From: Shiella aurantiaca
Lineage (GTDB): Bacteria > Bacteroidota > Bacteroidia > Cytophagales > Cyclobacteriaceae
Assembly: GCA_030412945.1 (NCBI GenBank)
Contig: JAUHJS010000006.1
Span: 173,511 to 237,510 of the forward strand
Length of the DNA stretch: 64,000 bases
Reading direction: 5' to 3'
This document shows, in pieces, positions 40,045 to 49,423 of the stretch. Both the position numbers and the translations under genes were made by a program. A model generated the notes under the pieces. The model made no database searches and had not been told where the DNA came from. It was given only the letters and a program-made list of their open reading frames with translations. Position 1 is the stretch's first letter, and each line of letters opens with the position of its first letter.

Positions 40045-40940
40045 TCGTGGTCGGGTAAGATTTCAATATCCTGAATAAGCACTTTTTTAGAAATAGCCTG
40101 CCCTGTAGGAGTGGCCGCTAAACCGCCCAAAGCCGTTTCTTTGTATCGGCTCTCCATACTTTGTCCGATTTCACCCATAGCCTCAACGCATTCATCTACA
40201 GGAATCACGGCACTCACATTGCTCAAGGCAATTTGGGCCGATGAATTGGCGATGGCCGCGGCACTAGCATTGCGCACTACACATGGCACCTCCACTAGTC
40301 CGGCCACCGGATCACATACAAGACCTAACATGCATTGAATAGTAATGGCTACTGCATTGAACACCTGATCGATATCGCCACCTAAGCAATACACGATAGC
40401 CCCTGCCGCCATAGCGGCCGCACTTCCTGTTTCGGCTTGGCATCCACCTACCGCTCCAGCCAAAGAGGCTTTTTGTTCAATAATTAGAGCGATACCAGCC
40501 CCTACCAATAGCCCCTCTAAAATTTGCTGATCTTCGAGCTGATGAATTTCCTGCAAGGTATACATGGTACCGGGCAAGATTCCGGAGGCCCCTGCTGTGG
40601 GAGCAGCAACCACGCGCCCCATGCAACTATTGACCTCTTTGGCGGCCAAGGCGCGGGAAATTAGTTTTTGAAATTCGGGAGAAAGTACCGTGGTAGGATT
40701 TTTGTATACCTTTTTGGCTCCGTTGTTAATCATCCCCGAGCGGGAACTCATGTCTTCTTCTAGGCCGGTTTGAACTGCCTCGCGCATCACGGTGTAGGCA
40801 TTTAGCAGGCCCGCCCAGATTTCCGCTTCGGTGCGGTTGCGTTGCTCCACTTCAAACTCAATCACCGCTCGGTAAAGCGGGATGTTCTTCTCTAAGCAAT
40901 AGGTTTTCCAACCACGAAAATCATTAAACAAAAAAGCCAT
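40041..40940 (-). CDS. sdaAA: L-serine ammonia-lyase (iron-sulfur type), alpha subunit
   Basis: About 299 residues from ATG 40940. The Fe-S enzyme signature is clear: SSRSGMINNGAKKV, GRVVAAPTAGASGILPG, and cysteines in GGCQAETGSAAAMAAGA, LVCDPVAGLVEVPCVVRNA that hold the 4Fe-4S cluster. It converts L-serine to pyruvate and ammonia. Only the alpha (catalytic) part is here; the beta domain is neither fused nor adjacent. A CATCTTTG box lies at 41007-41000. Confidence 0.9.
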   Translation of the reverse strand: MAFLFNDFRGWKTYCLEKNIPLYRAVIEFEVEQRNRTEAEIWAGLLNAYTVMREAVQTGLEEDMSSRSGMINNGAKKVYKNPTTVLSPEFQKLISRALAAKEVNSCMGRVVAAPTAGASGILPGTMYTLQEIHQLEDQQILEGLLVGAGIALIIEQKASLAGAVGGCQAETGSAAAMAAGAIVYCLGGDIDQVFNAVAITIQCMLGLVCDPVAGLVEVPCVVRNASAAAIANSSAQIALSNVSAVIPVDECVEAMGEIGQSMESRYKETALGGLAATPTGQAISKKVLIQDIEILPDHD

Positions 40941-41153
40941 AGCAATACAATATACCAATACAAGTTAGAACGATGCAGGATGGTTCCTGCAATCGTTTAC
41001 AAAGATGCTACGCTTTTTACTTTTTTCCTTCTCTTACCGCCATCTTGCTTAGGCAAAGGCCGATTTTTTCAAAAACCCTGAGATAAATTTTAAAAATGCT
41101 TACTAAATATAAATTATTGAGTAATTTACACTCTCTAATCCCCAACCTGCACG

Positions 41154-41855
41154 ATGACATTTGAGCAATTGTATCAAGAACTGGAAAGCCTTGGTGCCGA
41201 GCATACGAAAAACACCTACCTGAAGCATGGCGCATCTTCCCCTATGTTTGGTGTGAGCTACGCCAATTTGGGTAAGCTCAAAATGAAGGTTCACTCGCCC
41301 GAAGGAAAGGTAGGCTTTCACCAACAATTTGCTGAACAACTATGGGCAAGTGGAAATTTAGATGCGCGCTTACTGGCTTGTATGATTGCTGACCCTGCGA
41401 CAATTTCGGAAAACACCATCGATAGCTGGATCAAAGAAATTGACTACTATGCTTTAGCCGATTCTTTCTCCGATTTGGTGTACAGCTCGCCCTTTGCCAT
41501 GAAGAAAATGCTCGACTGGACCTTCTCGGACAAAGAGTATGTAAAGCGTATTGGGTACACTCTCCTCAATAGTTTTGCCCGACTCAATACCGTTTTCAAC
41601 AATGGCTTTTTTGAAGCCTATATCACCATAGTGGAGAATGAAATCCACCATGCCCCCAATCGTGCCAAGGAAGGGATGAATAATTGCCTGATTGCCATTG
41701 GTTCACGCAACGAAGCCCTAAAGAAGAAAATTATCCAATCGTCACGAAAAATAGGCAAGGTAGAAATCGACCATGGCGATACAGGCTGCCAAACCTTCGT
41801 GATAGAAGATTACCTAGAAAAGATCTACGCACGTAGAAATATGGTAAAACAATAA
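41154..41855 (+). CDS. DNA alkylation repair protein, AlkD-like
   Basis: 233 residues made of helical HEAT-like repeats. Segments such as FGVSYANLGKLKMKV, DARLLACMIADP, and YVKRIGYTLLNSFARL match the AlkD/DNA-alkylation-repair family. In AlkD an Asp and Trp in the basic groove help excise positively charged alkylated bases; which residues here do so cannot be settled by eye. Monocistronic in appearance. Confidence 0.82.
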   Translation: MTFEQLYQELESLGAEHTKNTYLKHGASSPMFGVSYANLGKLKMKVHSPEGKVGFHQQFAEQLWASGNLDARLLACMIADPATISENTIDSWIKEIDYYALADSFSDLVYSSPFAMKKMLDWTFSDKEYVKRIGYTLLNSFARLNTVFNNGFFEAYITIVENEIHHAPNRAKEGMNNCLIAIGSRNEALKKKIIQSSRKIGKVEIDHGDTGCQTFVIEDYLEKIYARRNMVKQ

Positions 41856-41933
41856 AAACCTTACATCCTCTCAATACCCCCTCCTCTCGCTCTCTGCTAA
41901 TTTTTTCTAAATTCGGTAATAATACGTACCCGA

Positions 41934-43268
41934 ATGAGGACTCTTCTGAGGTGGTTAAATTTTGCTAACAATCATTCTAATCCGGGCCTTGACCGCAAGG
42001 TGCTGTTTGAGTTAGTTTGTTTCTTGGCGTTTCTCAGTTCCCTACTTGCCACTATCATCAATGGCGTAGGAAATGTTGGCATGGCGGCTGTGATTACCAC
42101 GGCCACTATGGCGGTTTTATACCTCTTGCTTTTGCTGTACTCTCGAAGCATCTACACGCTTCCTACTACTTCTTTATATGCTTTTCTGGTAATAAGTTAT
42201 CCCTTCTTAATCATGTTATGGTTTTTTAATGCCGGCCTATCAGGCCCTATAAGCCATATTATGATTTCTTTTCTGCTGAGCGTACTTATTATTTTCCCAA
42301 AACAACAGCATCTGCCCCTTGTTATTATCAACACCTTAGTTTTACTGGGAGTAATCGGTCTGGAATACTACAATCCGGATTGGGTAACGGGCTATCCTAG
42401 CCGCTCAGTACAGTTTTTAGATTTTATGCTCACCCTTAGTTTTGTGGCGGTGTTTATGGGTGCCTTAATTCGTGCTCTGCTCACCAATTACGATCACGAA
42501 AAGCAGTCGGCTATGCAGCTGACGGCTGCTGTAATAAAGGAAAGCGAGGAAGTAAATCGACAAAATGAGAACCTCCAGCAGATAAACCAATTAAAAGACA
42601 AGCTATTTGCTACCATTTCGCACGATCTGCGCTCACCTATTAATTCATTGAAGGGAACACTCACCCTATTGCAATCGGGTACGCTGAGCCAAGAAGAAAT
42701 CGTAAAACTGAGCAGCTCAATTTCTGAGCGACTCTACCATACATCCAATCTGATGGAAAACCTGCTGAGCTGGGCCAATACACAATTGAAAAGCCAAAAT
42801 ATCAGCCCTCAGGAAGTAAATGTACTACAAGTTGCCAAAGAATGTGCGCAATTATTCGAGCATCAGATTGATCAGAAAGAGCTCACCCTTCAATTAAACA
42901 TTGATGATACCCACTTTGCTTATGCTGATAAGGAGATGTTCCAATCCGTAATCCGCAACCTTCTTTCCAATAGCTTGAAGTTTAGCTATCCCAAGGGAAT
43001 TGTACGCATTGAAAGCCTTCAAAATGGTAAGAGTGTAACCATCAGTATAAGCGATACCGGCAAAGGCATGAGCAAAGATCAAGTAAGTAAACTATTTGGT
43101 AAACAACACTTTAGTACCGAAGGTACGCAACAAGAAAAGGGTGTAGGACTAGGCCTTATGCTTACGAGAGAGTTTGTTCAGCGCAACCATGGCAGCATTC
43201 AGGTAGAGAGCCAAGAAGAGCAGGGCAGCACCTTTATTATTACACTTCCTACAAAACCTTACGCATGA
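41934..43268 (+). CDS. Membrane-bound sensor histidine kinase
   Basis: 444 residues. Five or six membrane segments in residues 25-180 form the sensor part, followed by a short coiled-coil and the HisKA domain (FATISHDLRSPINSLKGTL, phospho-His in SHDLRSP). The ATPase domain has the N box NLLSNSLKFSYP, G1 DTGKGMS and G2 GVGLGLML. No response regulator is adjacent, so the partner and signal are unknown. The sensor lacks a periplasmic domain, which suggests it senses membrane-related signals. Confidence 0.9.
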   Translation: MRTLLRWLNFANNHSNPGLDRKVLFELVCFLAFLSSLLATIINGVGNVGMAAVITTATMAVLYLLLLLYSRSIYTLPTTSLYAFLVISYPFLIMLWFFNAGLSGPISHIMISFLLSVLIIFPKQQHLPLVIINTLVLLGVIGLEYYNPDWVTGYPSRSVQFLDFMLTLSFVAVFMGALIRALLTNYDHEKQSAMQLTAAVIKESEEVNRQNENLQQINQLKDKLFATISHDLRSPINSLKGTLTLLQSGTLSQEEIVKLSSSISERLYHTSNLMENLLSWANTQLKSQNISPQEVNVLQVAKECAQLFEHQIDQKELTLQLNIDDTHFAYADKEMFQSVIRNLLSNSLKFSYPKGIVRIESLQNGKSVTISISDTGKGMSKDQVSKLFGKQHFSTEGTQQEKGVGLGLMLTREFVQRNHGSIQVESQEEQGSTFIITLPTKPYA

Positions 43269-43328
43269 AATAGAATATACGCATTATGTACATTTCATAA
43301 CCACACATCCTCCTAAAACCAAACCTCT

Positions 43329-43820
43329 ATGAACGCAACCCATTTACATCTGCTAGTAAACCACTTTCCGGTAATCGGGAGTATCATTGGCGTGCTTATT
43401 ATGGCCGCAGGCCTTTTACTCCGCAATGAGATGATTAAAAAGACCGCACTGGTCGTGTTTGTCGGTGCCGGAATCTTTACGGGCATTGCCTATAAAACCG
43501 GAGAAGAATCAGAGCATGCCATAGAAAGTGTACCCGGCTTCTCCGAATATTACTTAGAAGAACATGAAGAAACCGCAGAAGGAGCCGCTCCTTTTATGTA
43601 CGCTATGGCCGCTATTTCCTTAGCCTCGCTTGTTTTGATTCATAAAAAGCATAAGCGGGCAAAAATAAGTACTTATCTGAGTATGACTTTGGGCATTATC
43701 ACCATGATTCTGATGATTCAAGTGGGCAATTTGGGTGGAAAAATCCGAAGGCCTGATATACGAGACAACAACCAAACCCCTATAGAAAACCCTTCCTCCG
43801 AGCACGAGGAAGAACACTAA
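43329..43820 (+). CDS. DUF2231-like small membrane protein
   Basis: 163 residues with four membrane segments and an N-terminal [18 protein letters not shown] motif (histidines near the first helix) that recalls the DUF2231 family. An acidic loop ([24 protein letters not shown]) and an acidic tail follow. Function unknown; the histidines could bind metal or heme, but this is inference. It is followed by a terminator. Confidence 0.7.
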   Translation: MNATHLHLLVNHFPVIGSIIGVLIMAAGLLLRNEMIKKTALVVFVGAGIFTGIAYKTGEESEHAIESVPGFSEYYLEEHEETAEGAAPFMYAMAAISLASLVLIHKKHKRAKISTYLSMTLGIITMILMIQVGNLGGKIRRPDIRDNNQTPIENPSSEHEEEH

Positions 43821-43834
43821 CCACAAACGAAAAG

Positions 43835-43860
43835 AGCAGGACAGATTTCCTGCTTTTTTT
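43835..43860 (+). terminator. Terminator after the DUF2231-like gene
   Basis: AGCAGGA and TCCTGCT pair around a short loop, followed by seven T. It lies 15 bases after the stop codon. Confidence 0.85.
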
Positions 43861-43892
43861 ATACCCTCTTACATAGCAGGCTCCTCCAAACT

Positions 43893-43922
43893 CTTGCTAT
43901 TCCCTTTTTCGAAGTATATTTG
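43893..43922 (+). promoter_or_regulatory. Promoter for hemE, adjacent to the start codon
   Basis: CTTG (43893-43896), 18 bases, TATATTTG (43915-43922), then only CCCC before the hemE ATG at 43927. A transcript from this promoter would start at about the A of the ATG. Confidence 0.75.
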
Positions 43923-43926
43923 CCCC

Positions 43927-44964
43927 ATGAAATTGCAAAACGATTTATTGCTGCGTGCCGCCCGAGGCGAAAAAACCAAAAGAACGCCCGTGTGGCTAAT
44001 GCGACAAGCCGGAAGGATACTTCCCGAATACCGTGCCGTGCGCGAAAGTGTGAGTGGGTTTATTGAGCTAGCCCAAACGCCAGAGCTGGCTGCCGAAGTA
44101 ACCATACAGCCCGTAGACCTATTGGGTGTGGATGCGGCCATTATATTTTCTGATATCTTGGTGATTCCCGAAGCCATGAATCTTCCCTATGAGATGGTGG
44201 AAAAACGTGGCCCTTGGTTTCCTAAAACCGTAAGCTCAGCGGCTGATTTGTCTTCCCTAAAAATAGCCGATGGCGATACCGACCTTGGCTATGTGATTGA
44301 AGCCATCAAAATCGCCAAGAAAAACTTAGCCGGAAGAGTACCCCTCATTGGCTTTGCCGGGGCCCCTTGGACAATCTTTGCCTATATGGTGGAAGGCTCG
44401 GGCAGCAAGACCTTCTCTAAAGCCCGTGCACTACTGTACAACGATGCGGCCTTCTCACACAAGCTGCTGGATATGATTACCCAAAGCACTATCAATTACC
44501 TAAAAGCGCAGATTCGTGCAGGAGCCGATTTGGTGCAGATTTTTGATAGCTGGGCGGGCATATTGCCTCCCCATCATTACCAAGAGTATAGCCTGCGCTA
44601 TATTTCGGCCATTTGCGATGCCATTACCGAAGTACCCTTAACGGTATTTGCCAAAGGAGCTTTCTTTGCCCGCAAAGAAATGGGCCAGTTGAATTGCGCC
44701 ACCATAGGCCTTGACTGGAACATGGGCGTAACTGAATCGCGTGCGTTGATTGGCCCAAATAAAACCTTGCAAGGTAATTTAGATCCTGCCGCTCTTTATG
44801 GCAGCTTTGATGAAGTGCGCAAAGCCACCCGCCAGATGCTCGATGCCTTTGGGCCTGAGCGCCATATTGCCAACTTGGGCCATGGAGTTTACCCCGATAT
44901 CCACCCCGATAAGGTGAAATGCTTTATAGAAGAAGTAAAAGAATACTCAGAAAAGATGCGCTAA
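43927..44964 (+). CDS. hemE: Uroporphyrinogen decarboxylase
   Basis: 345 residues from ATG 43927 ([20 protein letters not shown]). Family signatures [16 protein letters not shown] and [16 protein letters not shown] are present. It converts uroporphyrinogen III to coproporphyrinogen III in heme synthesis. An 11-residue upstream extension exists but would overlap the promoter. It ends before a strong terminator; the other heme genes are not nearby. Confidence 0.95.
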   Translation: MKLQNDLLLRAARGEKTKRTPVWLMRQAGRILPEYRAVRESVSGFIELAQTPELAAEVTIQPVDLLGVDAAIIFSDILVIPEAMNLPYEMVEKRGPWFPKTVSSAADLSSLKIADGDTDLGYVIEAIKIAKKNLAGRVPLIGFAGAPWTIFAYMVEGSGSKTFSKARALLYNDAAFSHKLLDMITQSTINYLKAQIRAGADLVQIFDSWAGILPPHHYQEYSLRYISAICDAITEVPLTVFAKGAFFARKEMGQLNCATIGLDWNMGVTESRALIGPNKTLQGNLDPAALYGSFDEVRKATRQMLDAFGPERHIANLGHGVYPDIHPDKVKCFIEEVKEYSEKMR

Positions 44965-44985
44965 GCTGCATCCCATATCCCATAA

Positions 44986-45023
44986 ACAACAATCCCCGGA
45001 GGCTGCCCTTCGGGGATTGTTGT
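44986..45023 (+). terminator. Terminator after hemE
   Basis: ACAACAATCCCCG and CGGGGATTGTTGT form a 13-bp stem with a 12-base loop followed by TTTT. Confidence 0.88.
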
Positions 45024-45110
45024 TTTATAAGCAACTTGTTTTTAGGCAATTTCGACAAATAGAAGTACAATCAATAGATGAATTATGTATTTTAAAGGCT
45101 CGAAGCAAAT

Positions 45111-45198
45111 AAAAAAGCCTCCCACTTATGGCGGAGAGGCGAACCAAATGTTTTCACAACGGAATAATCCTTATTGTGATTTGCTTCAAAAACGAATT
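45111..45198 (-). ncRNA. tracrRNA of the type II-C CRISPR system
   Basis: The minus strand upstream of cas9 has an antirepeat: GAAGCAAATCACAAT (45187-45173) pairs over 14 positions with the first bases of the crRNA-strand repeat (GTTGTGATTTGCTT), and CGTTTTTG next to it continues the match. Then come the nexus-like hairpin AAGGATTATTCCGTTGTG and a terminator stem (GCCTCTCC with GGGAGGC, 45140-45117) plus T6. A TATACTTG box (45206-45199) 18 bases below TTTC predicts a start near 45195, so about 85 nt. It runs divergently from cas9. Confidence 0.88.
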
Positions 45199-45228
45199 CA
45201 AGTATAAGAAAAATTATTGAACATGAAA
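45199..45228 (-). promoter_or_regulatory. tracrRNA promoter overlapping the cas9 start codon
   Basis: Minus strand TTTC (45228-45225), 18 bases, TATACTTG (45206-45199), one mismatch in each element against TTTG/TAnnTTTG. The upstream element covers the G of the cas9 ATG at 45223-45225. Confidence 0.55.
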
Positions 45229-48200
45229 AAGATTTTAGGACTGGATTTGGGAACGACTTCTATTGGCTCAGCTTTCGTATTTGAAGCAGAGAATGCTCAA
45301 GAGAGGAGTTATATCCAAAAATTGGGAGTAAGAGTCAACCCTTTAACTGTAGATGAGCAAACAAATTTTGAGAAAGGAAAAAGCATTACCTCCAACGCAG
45401 ACAGAACCTTAAAGCGCAGCATGAGGCGCAATCTTCAACGCTATAAACTGAGAAGAGATAATTTAATTGAAGTTCTAAACTTGAATGGTTTCATTGACGA
45501 TAATGTAGTTCTATCTGAAGAAGGCAACTTTTCAACCTTTAACACCTATAAGCTACGGGCGCAAGCAGCTAAAGAAAGAATTGAGCTCGCTGACTTTGCC
45601 CGAGTATTATTGATTATTAACAAAAAAAGAGGGTATAAAAGTAGCAGAAAAGCCAAAGGAGATGATGAAACAGGAGCTTTGGTAGATAGTATGGATATTG
45701 CTAAACACCTTTATGAAAACAATCTGACTCCCGGACAATACTGCTTAGAACTTTTAACATCTGGCAAAAAGCATCTTCCGGATTTCTATAGATCCGATTT
45801 AAAATCAGAACTAGCTCAAATTATTCATTTCCAGAAGCAATTTCATTCTGATTTCATCACCGATGACCTCCTTAAAGAAATTGAAGGCCGAGGAAAACAA
45901 GCTACTTCAAAATTCCTACTCGGAAAGTATAAGGTTTATACCGCTGACAATAAGGGGACGGATAAGAAACTTACGGCCTATCAATGGAGAACCGATGCAC
46001 TCTCAAAACAACTAAGTGCTGAGCAAGTAGCTTATGTAATTACCGAAGTAAATGGAGAACTCAACAACTCAAGTGGGTACTTAGGCTCTATCAGCGATAG
46101 AAGCAAAGAACTATATTTTAACAAACAAACCGTTGGCGAATACCTCTATAATCAAATTAAGAACAATCCCCACGCACGGTTAAAAGGTCAAGTGTTTTAC
46201 CGACAAGATTATTTGGATGAGTTCAACGACATTTGGGAGACGCAATCGAAATTTCACACCCTACTTAACGAAGAGCTCAAAACTGAAATTAGAGACATCA
46301 TAATTTTTTATCAACGAAGACTGAAATCACAAAAGGGTTTAATTAGCTTATGTGAATTTGAAAGCAGACTTGTCGAGAAGGTTGTAGATGGTAAAAATAA
46401 GCAAATCCGAATTGGCTCTCGTGTATGCCCTAAATCTTCTCCTTTATTTCAGGAATTTAAAATTTGGCAAATATTAAATAACCTAGAAGTTATCCACAAG
46501 ATAAGCAAAGAGAAACGAGCCTTATATCAAGAAGAAAAGGAACTGTTATTTGAAGAACTTGCTTGGGTTGATTCTTTGAAGAAAGCGGAGGTGTTAAAAC
46601 TCTTCAAAAACCCTAAAGAACTTGAACTTAATTATCCAAGTATAGAAGGCAACAGAACAAATGCTAAAATAATAGAAGCTTTCAAGCAAATCGTTACGCT
46701 ATCAGGGCATGAAATCGATTTTAGCAAAAATAAAGCCTCAGAAAACCTTAAAATCATTGGCGAGATATTCAATACATTAGGAATCAAGATTTCAATATTA
46801 AGCTTTCATTCTTCCATTGAAGGCAAAGAACTTGAACGACAAGACTTCTATCAGCTGTGGCAGCTACTTTATTCATATGAAGGCGATAAATCGAAAACCG
46901 GAAATGATGCCCTCTTTTTGGCATTGGAGAATAAATTTGGCATTGCTAAAGAATACGCAAAACCCTTGATTGCCATAGCTTTTCAAGATGATTATGGCTC
47001 ATTAAGCGCAAAAGTAATAAAAAGGATTCTTCCACATCTAAAAGATGGATTAAGCTATGATAAAGCTTGTTTGCTTGCAGGATACAATCACTCTAGTTCC
47101 GAAACGAAAAAAGAAAAAGAGAATAAGTCTCTGAAGGAAAAACTAGAAATCTTGCCAAAAAATAGTCTTAGAAACCCTGTAGTAGAAAAAATCCTTAACC
47201 AAATGGTTAATGTAGTCAATGCCTATATTGATGAATATGGAAAGCCCGATGAAATCCGAATTGAATTGGCGCGTGAATTAAAGAAAAGTGCTTCGGAAAG
47301 AGAGGAGATGACCAAGCAAATCAACTCGGCTAAAGACAACCATGAAAAGTATCGAAGAATTTTACAATCTGAATTTGGCTTGTCATACGTTAGCAGAAAT
47401 GATATTATCAAATACAAATTGTACCGAGAATTAGAAGCCAATGGCTATAAAACACTCTATACAGACACCTATATTTCTCCGAGCAAGCTGTTTTCAGGTG
47501 ATTTTGATGTAGAACATATTATCCCTCAATCTCGCTTATTCGATGATTCCTTTGCCAACAAAACCTTAGAAACACGCTCTTGCAACCAAGAAAAAGGAGA
47601 TAAAACCGCTTATGATTACATCAAAGATAAATATGGTGACGAAGGCCTAGCCAAATATGAAGAAAGAGTGAATGCCCTTTTTAGAGCCAAGACTGAAAAC
47701 ACTATTAGTAAAACAAAATACAATCGGCTAATGATGGAAAGCAGTAAAATACCTACTGACTTTATCCAGCGCGATCTTAGAGATAGCCAGTATATAGCCA
47801 AAAAGGCTAAGTCGATGTTAGAAGAAGTAGTAAGAGATGTCACCACCACAACGGGCATGGTGACAGAGCGGCTAAGAGAGGACTGGCAATTGGTAGATGT
47901 CCTCCAAGAGCTGAATTGGGAGAAATATAAAGCTTTAGGTTTAACCTACTACGAGGAGAATAGGCATGGACAGAAACTTCCTAGAATAAAAGATTGGAAC
48001 AAGCGAAACGACCATAGGCATCACGCCATGGACGCGCTAACCGTTGCCTTTACCAAACGAAGCCATGTACAATACTTGAACAACTTAAATGCGCGAAGCG
48101 ACAAAAGCGGAAGTATTTACGGAATTGAACAAAAGGAGCTTTACCGAGGGGAAAAAGGCAATCTTCTATTTAAGCCCCCTATTCCTCTAGCGGATTTTAG

Positions 48201-49362
48201 AGCGGAGGCCAAACATCATTTAGAAAATGTTTTGGTTTCATTTAAGGCCAAAAATAAGGTAGTAACCAAGAACAAAAACCGTTATAAAACCAAAAATGGA
48301 GAAAAAACTAAAATAGAACTCACTCCAAGAGGGCAATTGCATAACGAAACCATTTATGGCAGTATCCAGCAGTATGCTTCTAAACTGGAAAAGGTGAACG
48401 CTTCCTTTACAGAGGAAACAATCATGAAAGTAGCCAAACAAAAGCATCGGGAGGTACTCTTAAATCGATTAGCTGAAAATGAAGGGGATGCAAAAAAGGC
48501 CTTTACTGGAAAAAATAGCCTTGATAAGCGACCTGTTTATCTGGATGAATTACAAACCCAAAAATTGCCGGAAAAAGTAAAACTAGTATGGAAGGAAACC
48601 ATATATACCACCAGAAAAGAAATAAGTCCTGACTTAAAAATAGAAAAGGTAATTGACCTCAATGCACGAAAAGTTCTTCAAGCTCGACTAACAGAATATG
48701 GAAACGATGCAAAAAAAGCATTTAGTAATTTAGAAGAAAATCCTATTTGGCTAAATAAAGAGAAAGGAATTGCCATTAAACGAGTAACTATAACAGGTAT
48801 AAATAATGCCGTGGCACTGCGCAGCCGAAATGACAAAAACGGCAAGCCCATACTCGATGCCAATGGACACCCTATACCTGCTGATTTCGTAAATACAGGC
48901 AATAACCACCATGTAGCAATTTATCGAGATGCCGATGGGAATTTGCAAGATGATATTAAATCATTCTTCGAGGCAGTTACTCGGATAAATAACAGGTTAG
49001 ACTTAATAGATAAAGATAAACCAAATTGGGACTTCTTGTATACTATCAAGCAAAACGAATATTTTGTATTTCCTAATCCTAAAACGGGATTTAACCCATC
49101 AGAAATCAATTTAAAAGATAGAAAAAACTACAATCAAATTAGTCCTAATCTTTTTAGAGTTCAAAAAATTTCAAGGCTCTCCTATGGCAATTCTGTTGTT
49201 CGTGAGTACGTTTTTAGGCATCATATTGAAACAATCCTTAATGACAGTACAGAACTGAAGGATATAACATATAAAAATATTAAAAGCTTAGGGCACCTCG
49301 AGAATGTAATTAAAGTGAGAATAAATCACCTAGGAGATATTATTCAAGTTGGGGAATATTAG
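45223..49362 (+). CDS. cas9: CRISPR-associated endonuclease Cas9, subtype II-C
   Basis: 1379 residues from ATG 45223 (a TTG 6 bases upstream is possible). RuvC-I is GLDLGTTSIG with Asp8; the Arg-rich bridge helix is near residues 58-80 (RTLKRSMRRNLQRYKLRR); RuvC-II is EIRIELARE with Glu681; HNH is DVEHIIPQSRLFDD with His765 and Asn788; RuvC-III is HHAMDAL with His934 and Asp937. All nuclease residues are present. The C-terminal part has an internal repeat of the motif DAKKAF (residues 1089-1094 and 1162-1167). It is AT-rich compared with cas1. The size fits large Bacteroidota II-C Cas9. Confidence 0.97.
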   Translation: MKKILGLDLGTTSIGSAFVFEAENAQERSYIQKLGVRVNPLTVDEQTNFEKGKSITSNADRTLKRSMRRNLQRYKLRRDNLIEVLNLNGFIDDNVVLSEEGNFSTFNTYKLRAQAAKERIELADFARVLLIINKKRGYKSSRKAKGDDETGALVDSMDIAKHLYENNLTPGQYCLELLTSGKKHLPDFYRSDLKSELAQIIHFQKQFHSDFITDDLLKEIEGRGKQATSKFLLGKYKVYTADNKGTDKKLTAYQWRTDALSKQLSAEQVAYVITEVNGELNNSSGYLGSISDRSKELYFNKQTVGEYLYNQIKNNPHARLKGQVFYRQDYLDEFNDIWETQSKFHTLLNEELKTEIRDIIIFYQRRLKSQKGLISLCEFESRLVEKVVDGKNKQIRIGSRVCPKSSPLFQEFKIWQILNNLEVIHKISKEKRALYQEEKELLFEELAWVDSLKKAEVLKLFKNPKELELNYPSIEGNRTNAKIIEAFKQIVTLSGHEIDFSKNKASENLKIIGEIFNTLGIKISILSFHSSIEGKELERQDFYQLWQLLYSYEGDKSKTGNDALFLALENKFGIAKEYAKPLIAIAFQDDYGSLSAKVIKRILPHLKDGLSYDKACLLAGYNHSSSETKKEKENKSLKEKLEILPKNSLRNPVVEKILNQMVNVVNAYIDEYGKPDEIRIELARELKKSASEREEMTKQINSAKDNHEKYRRILQSEFGLSYVSRNDIIKYKLYRELEANGYKTLYTDTYISPSKLFSGDFDVEHIIPQSRLFDDSFANKTLETRSCNQEKGDKTAYDYIKDKYGDEGLAKYEERVNALFRAKTENTISKTKYNRLMMESSKIPTDFIQRDLRDSQYIAKKAKSMLEEVVRDVTTTTGMVTERLREDWQLVDVLQELNWEKYKALGLTYYEENRHGQKLPRIKDWNKRNDHRHHAMDALTVAFTKRSHVQYLNNLNARSDKSGSIYGIEQKELYRGEKGNLLFKPPIPLADFRAEAKHHLENVLVSFKAKNKVVTKNKNRYKTKNGEKTKIELTPRGQLHNETIYGSIQQYASKLEKVNASFTEETIMKVAKQKHREVLLNRLAENEGDAKKAFTGKNSLDKRPVYLDELQTQKLPEKVKLVWKETIYTTRKEISPDLKIEKVIDLNARKVLQARLTEYGNDAKKAFSNLEENPIWLNKEKGIAIKRVTITGINNAVALRSRNDKNGKPILDANGHPIPADFVNTGNNHHVAIYRDADGNLQDDIKSFFEAVTRINNRLDLIDKDKPNWDFLYTIKQNEYFVFPNPKTGFNPSEINLKDRKNYNQISPNLFRVQKISRLSYGNSVVREYVFRHHIETILNDSTELKDITYKNIKSLGHLENVIKVRINHLGDIIQVGEY

Positions 49363-49372
49363 AATTTATCAG

Positions 49373-49408
49373 AAACCTCCAAGGTCTTTGAGACCTTGGA
49401 GGTTTTTT
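49373..49408. repeat. REP-like palindrome and terminator between cas9 and the RAYT gene
   Basis: AAACCTCCAAGGTCT and AGACCTTGGAGGTTT form a perfect 15-bp inverted repeat around TTG, followed by T's. It starts 11 bases after the cas9 stop, so it can terminate cas9 RNA, and it ends 16 bases before the transposase gene, the position expected of a REP element served by a RAYT. Confidence 0.8.
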
Positions 49409-49423
49409 AAGTAATAGAAGAGT

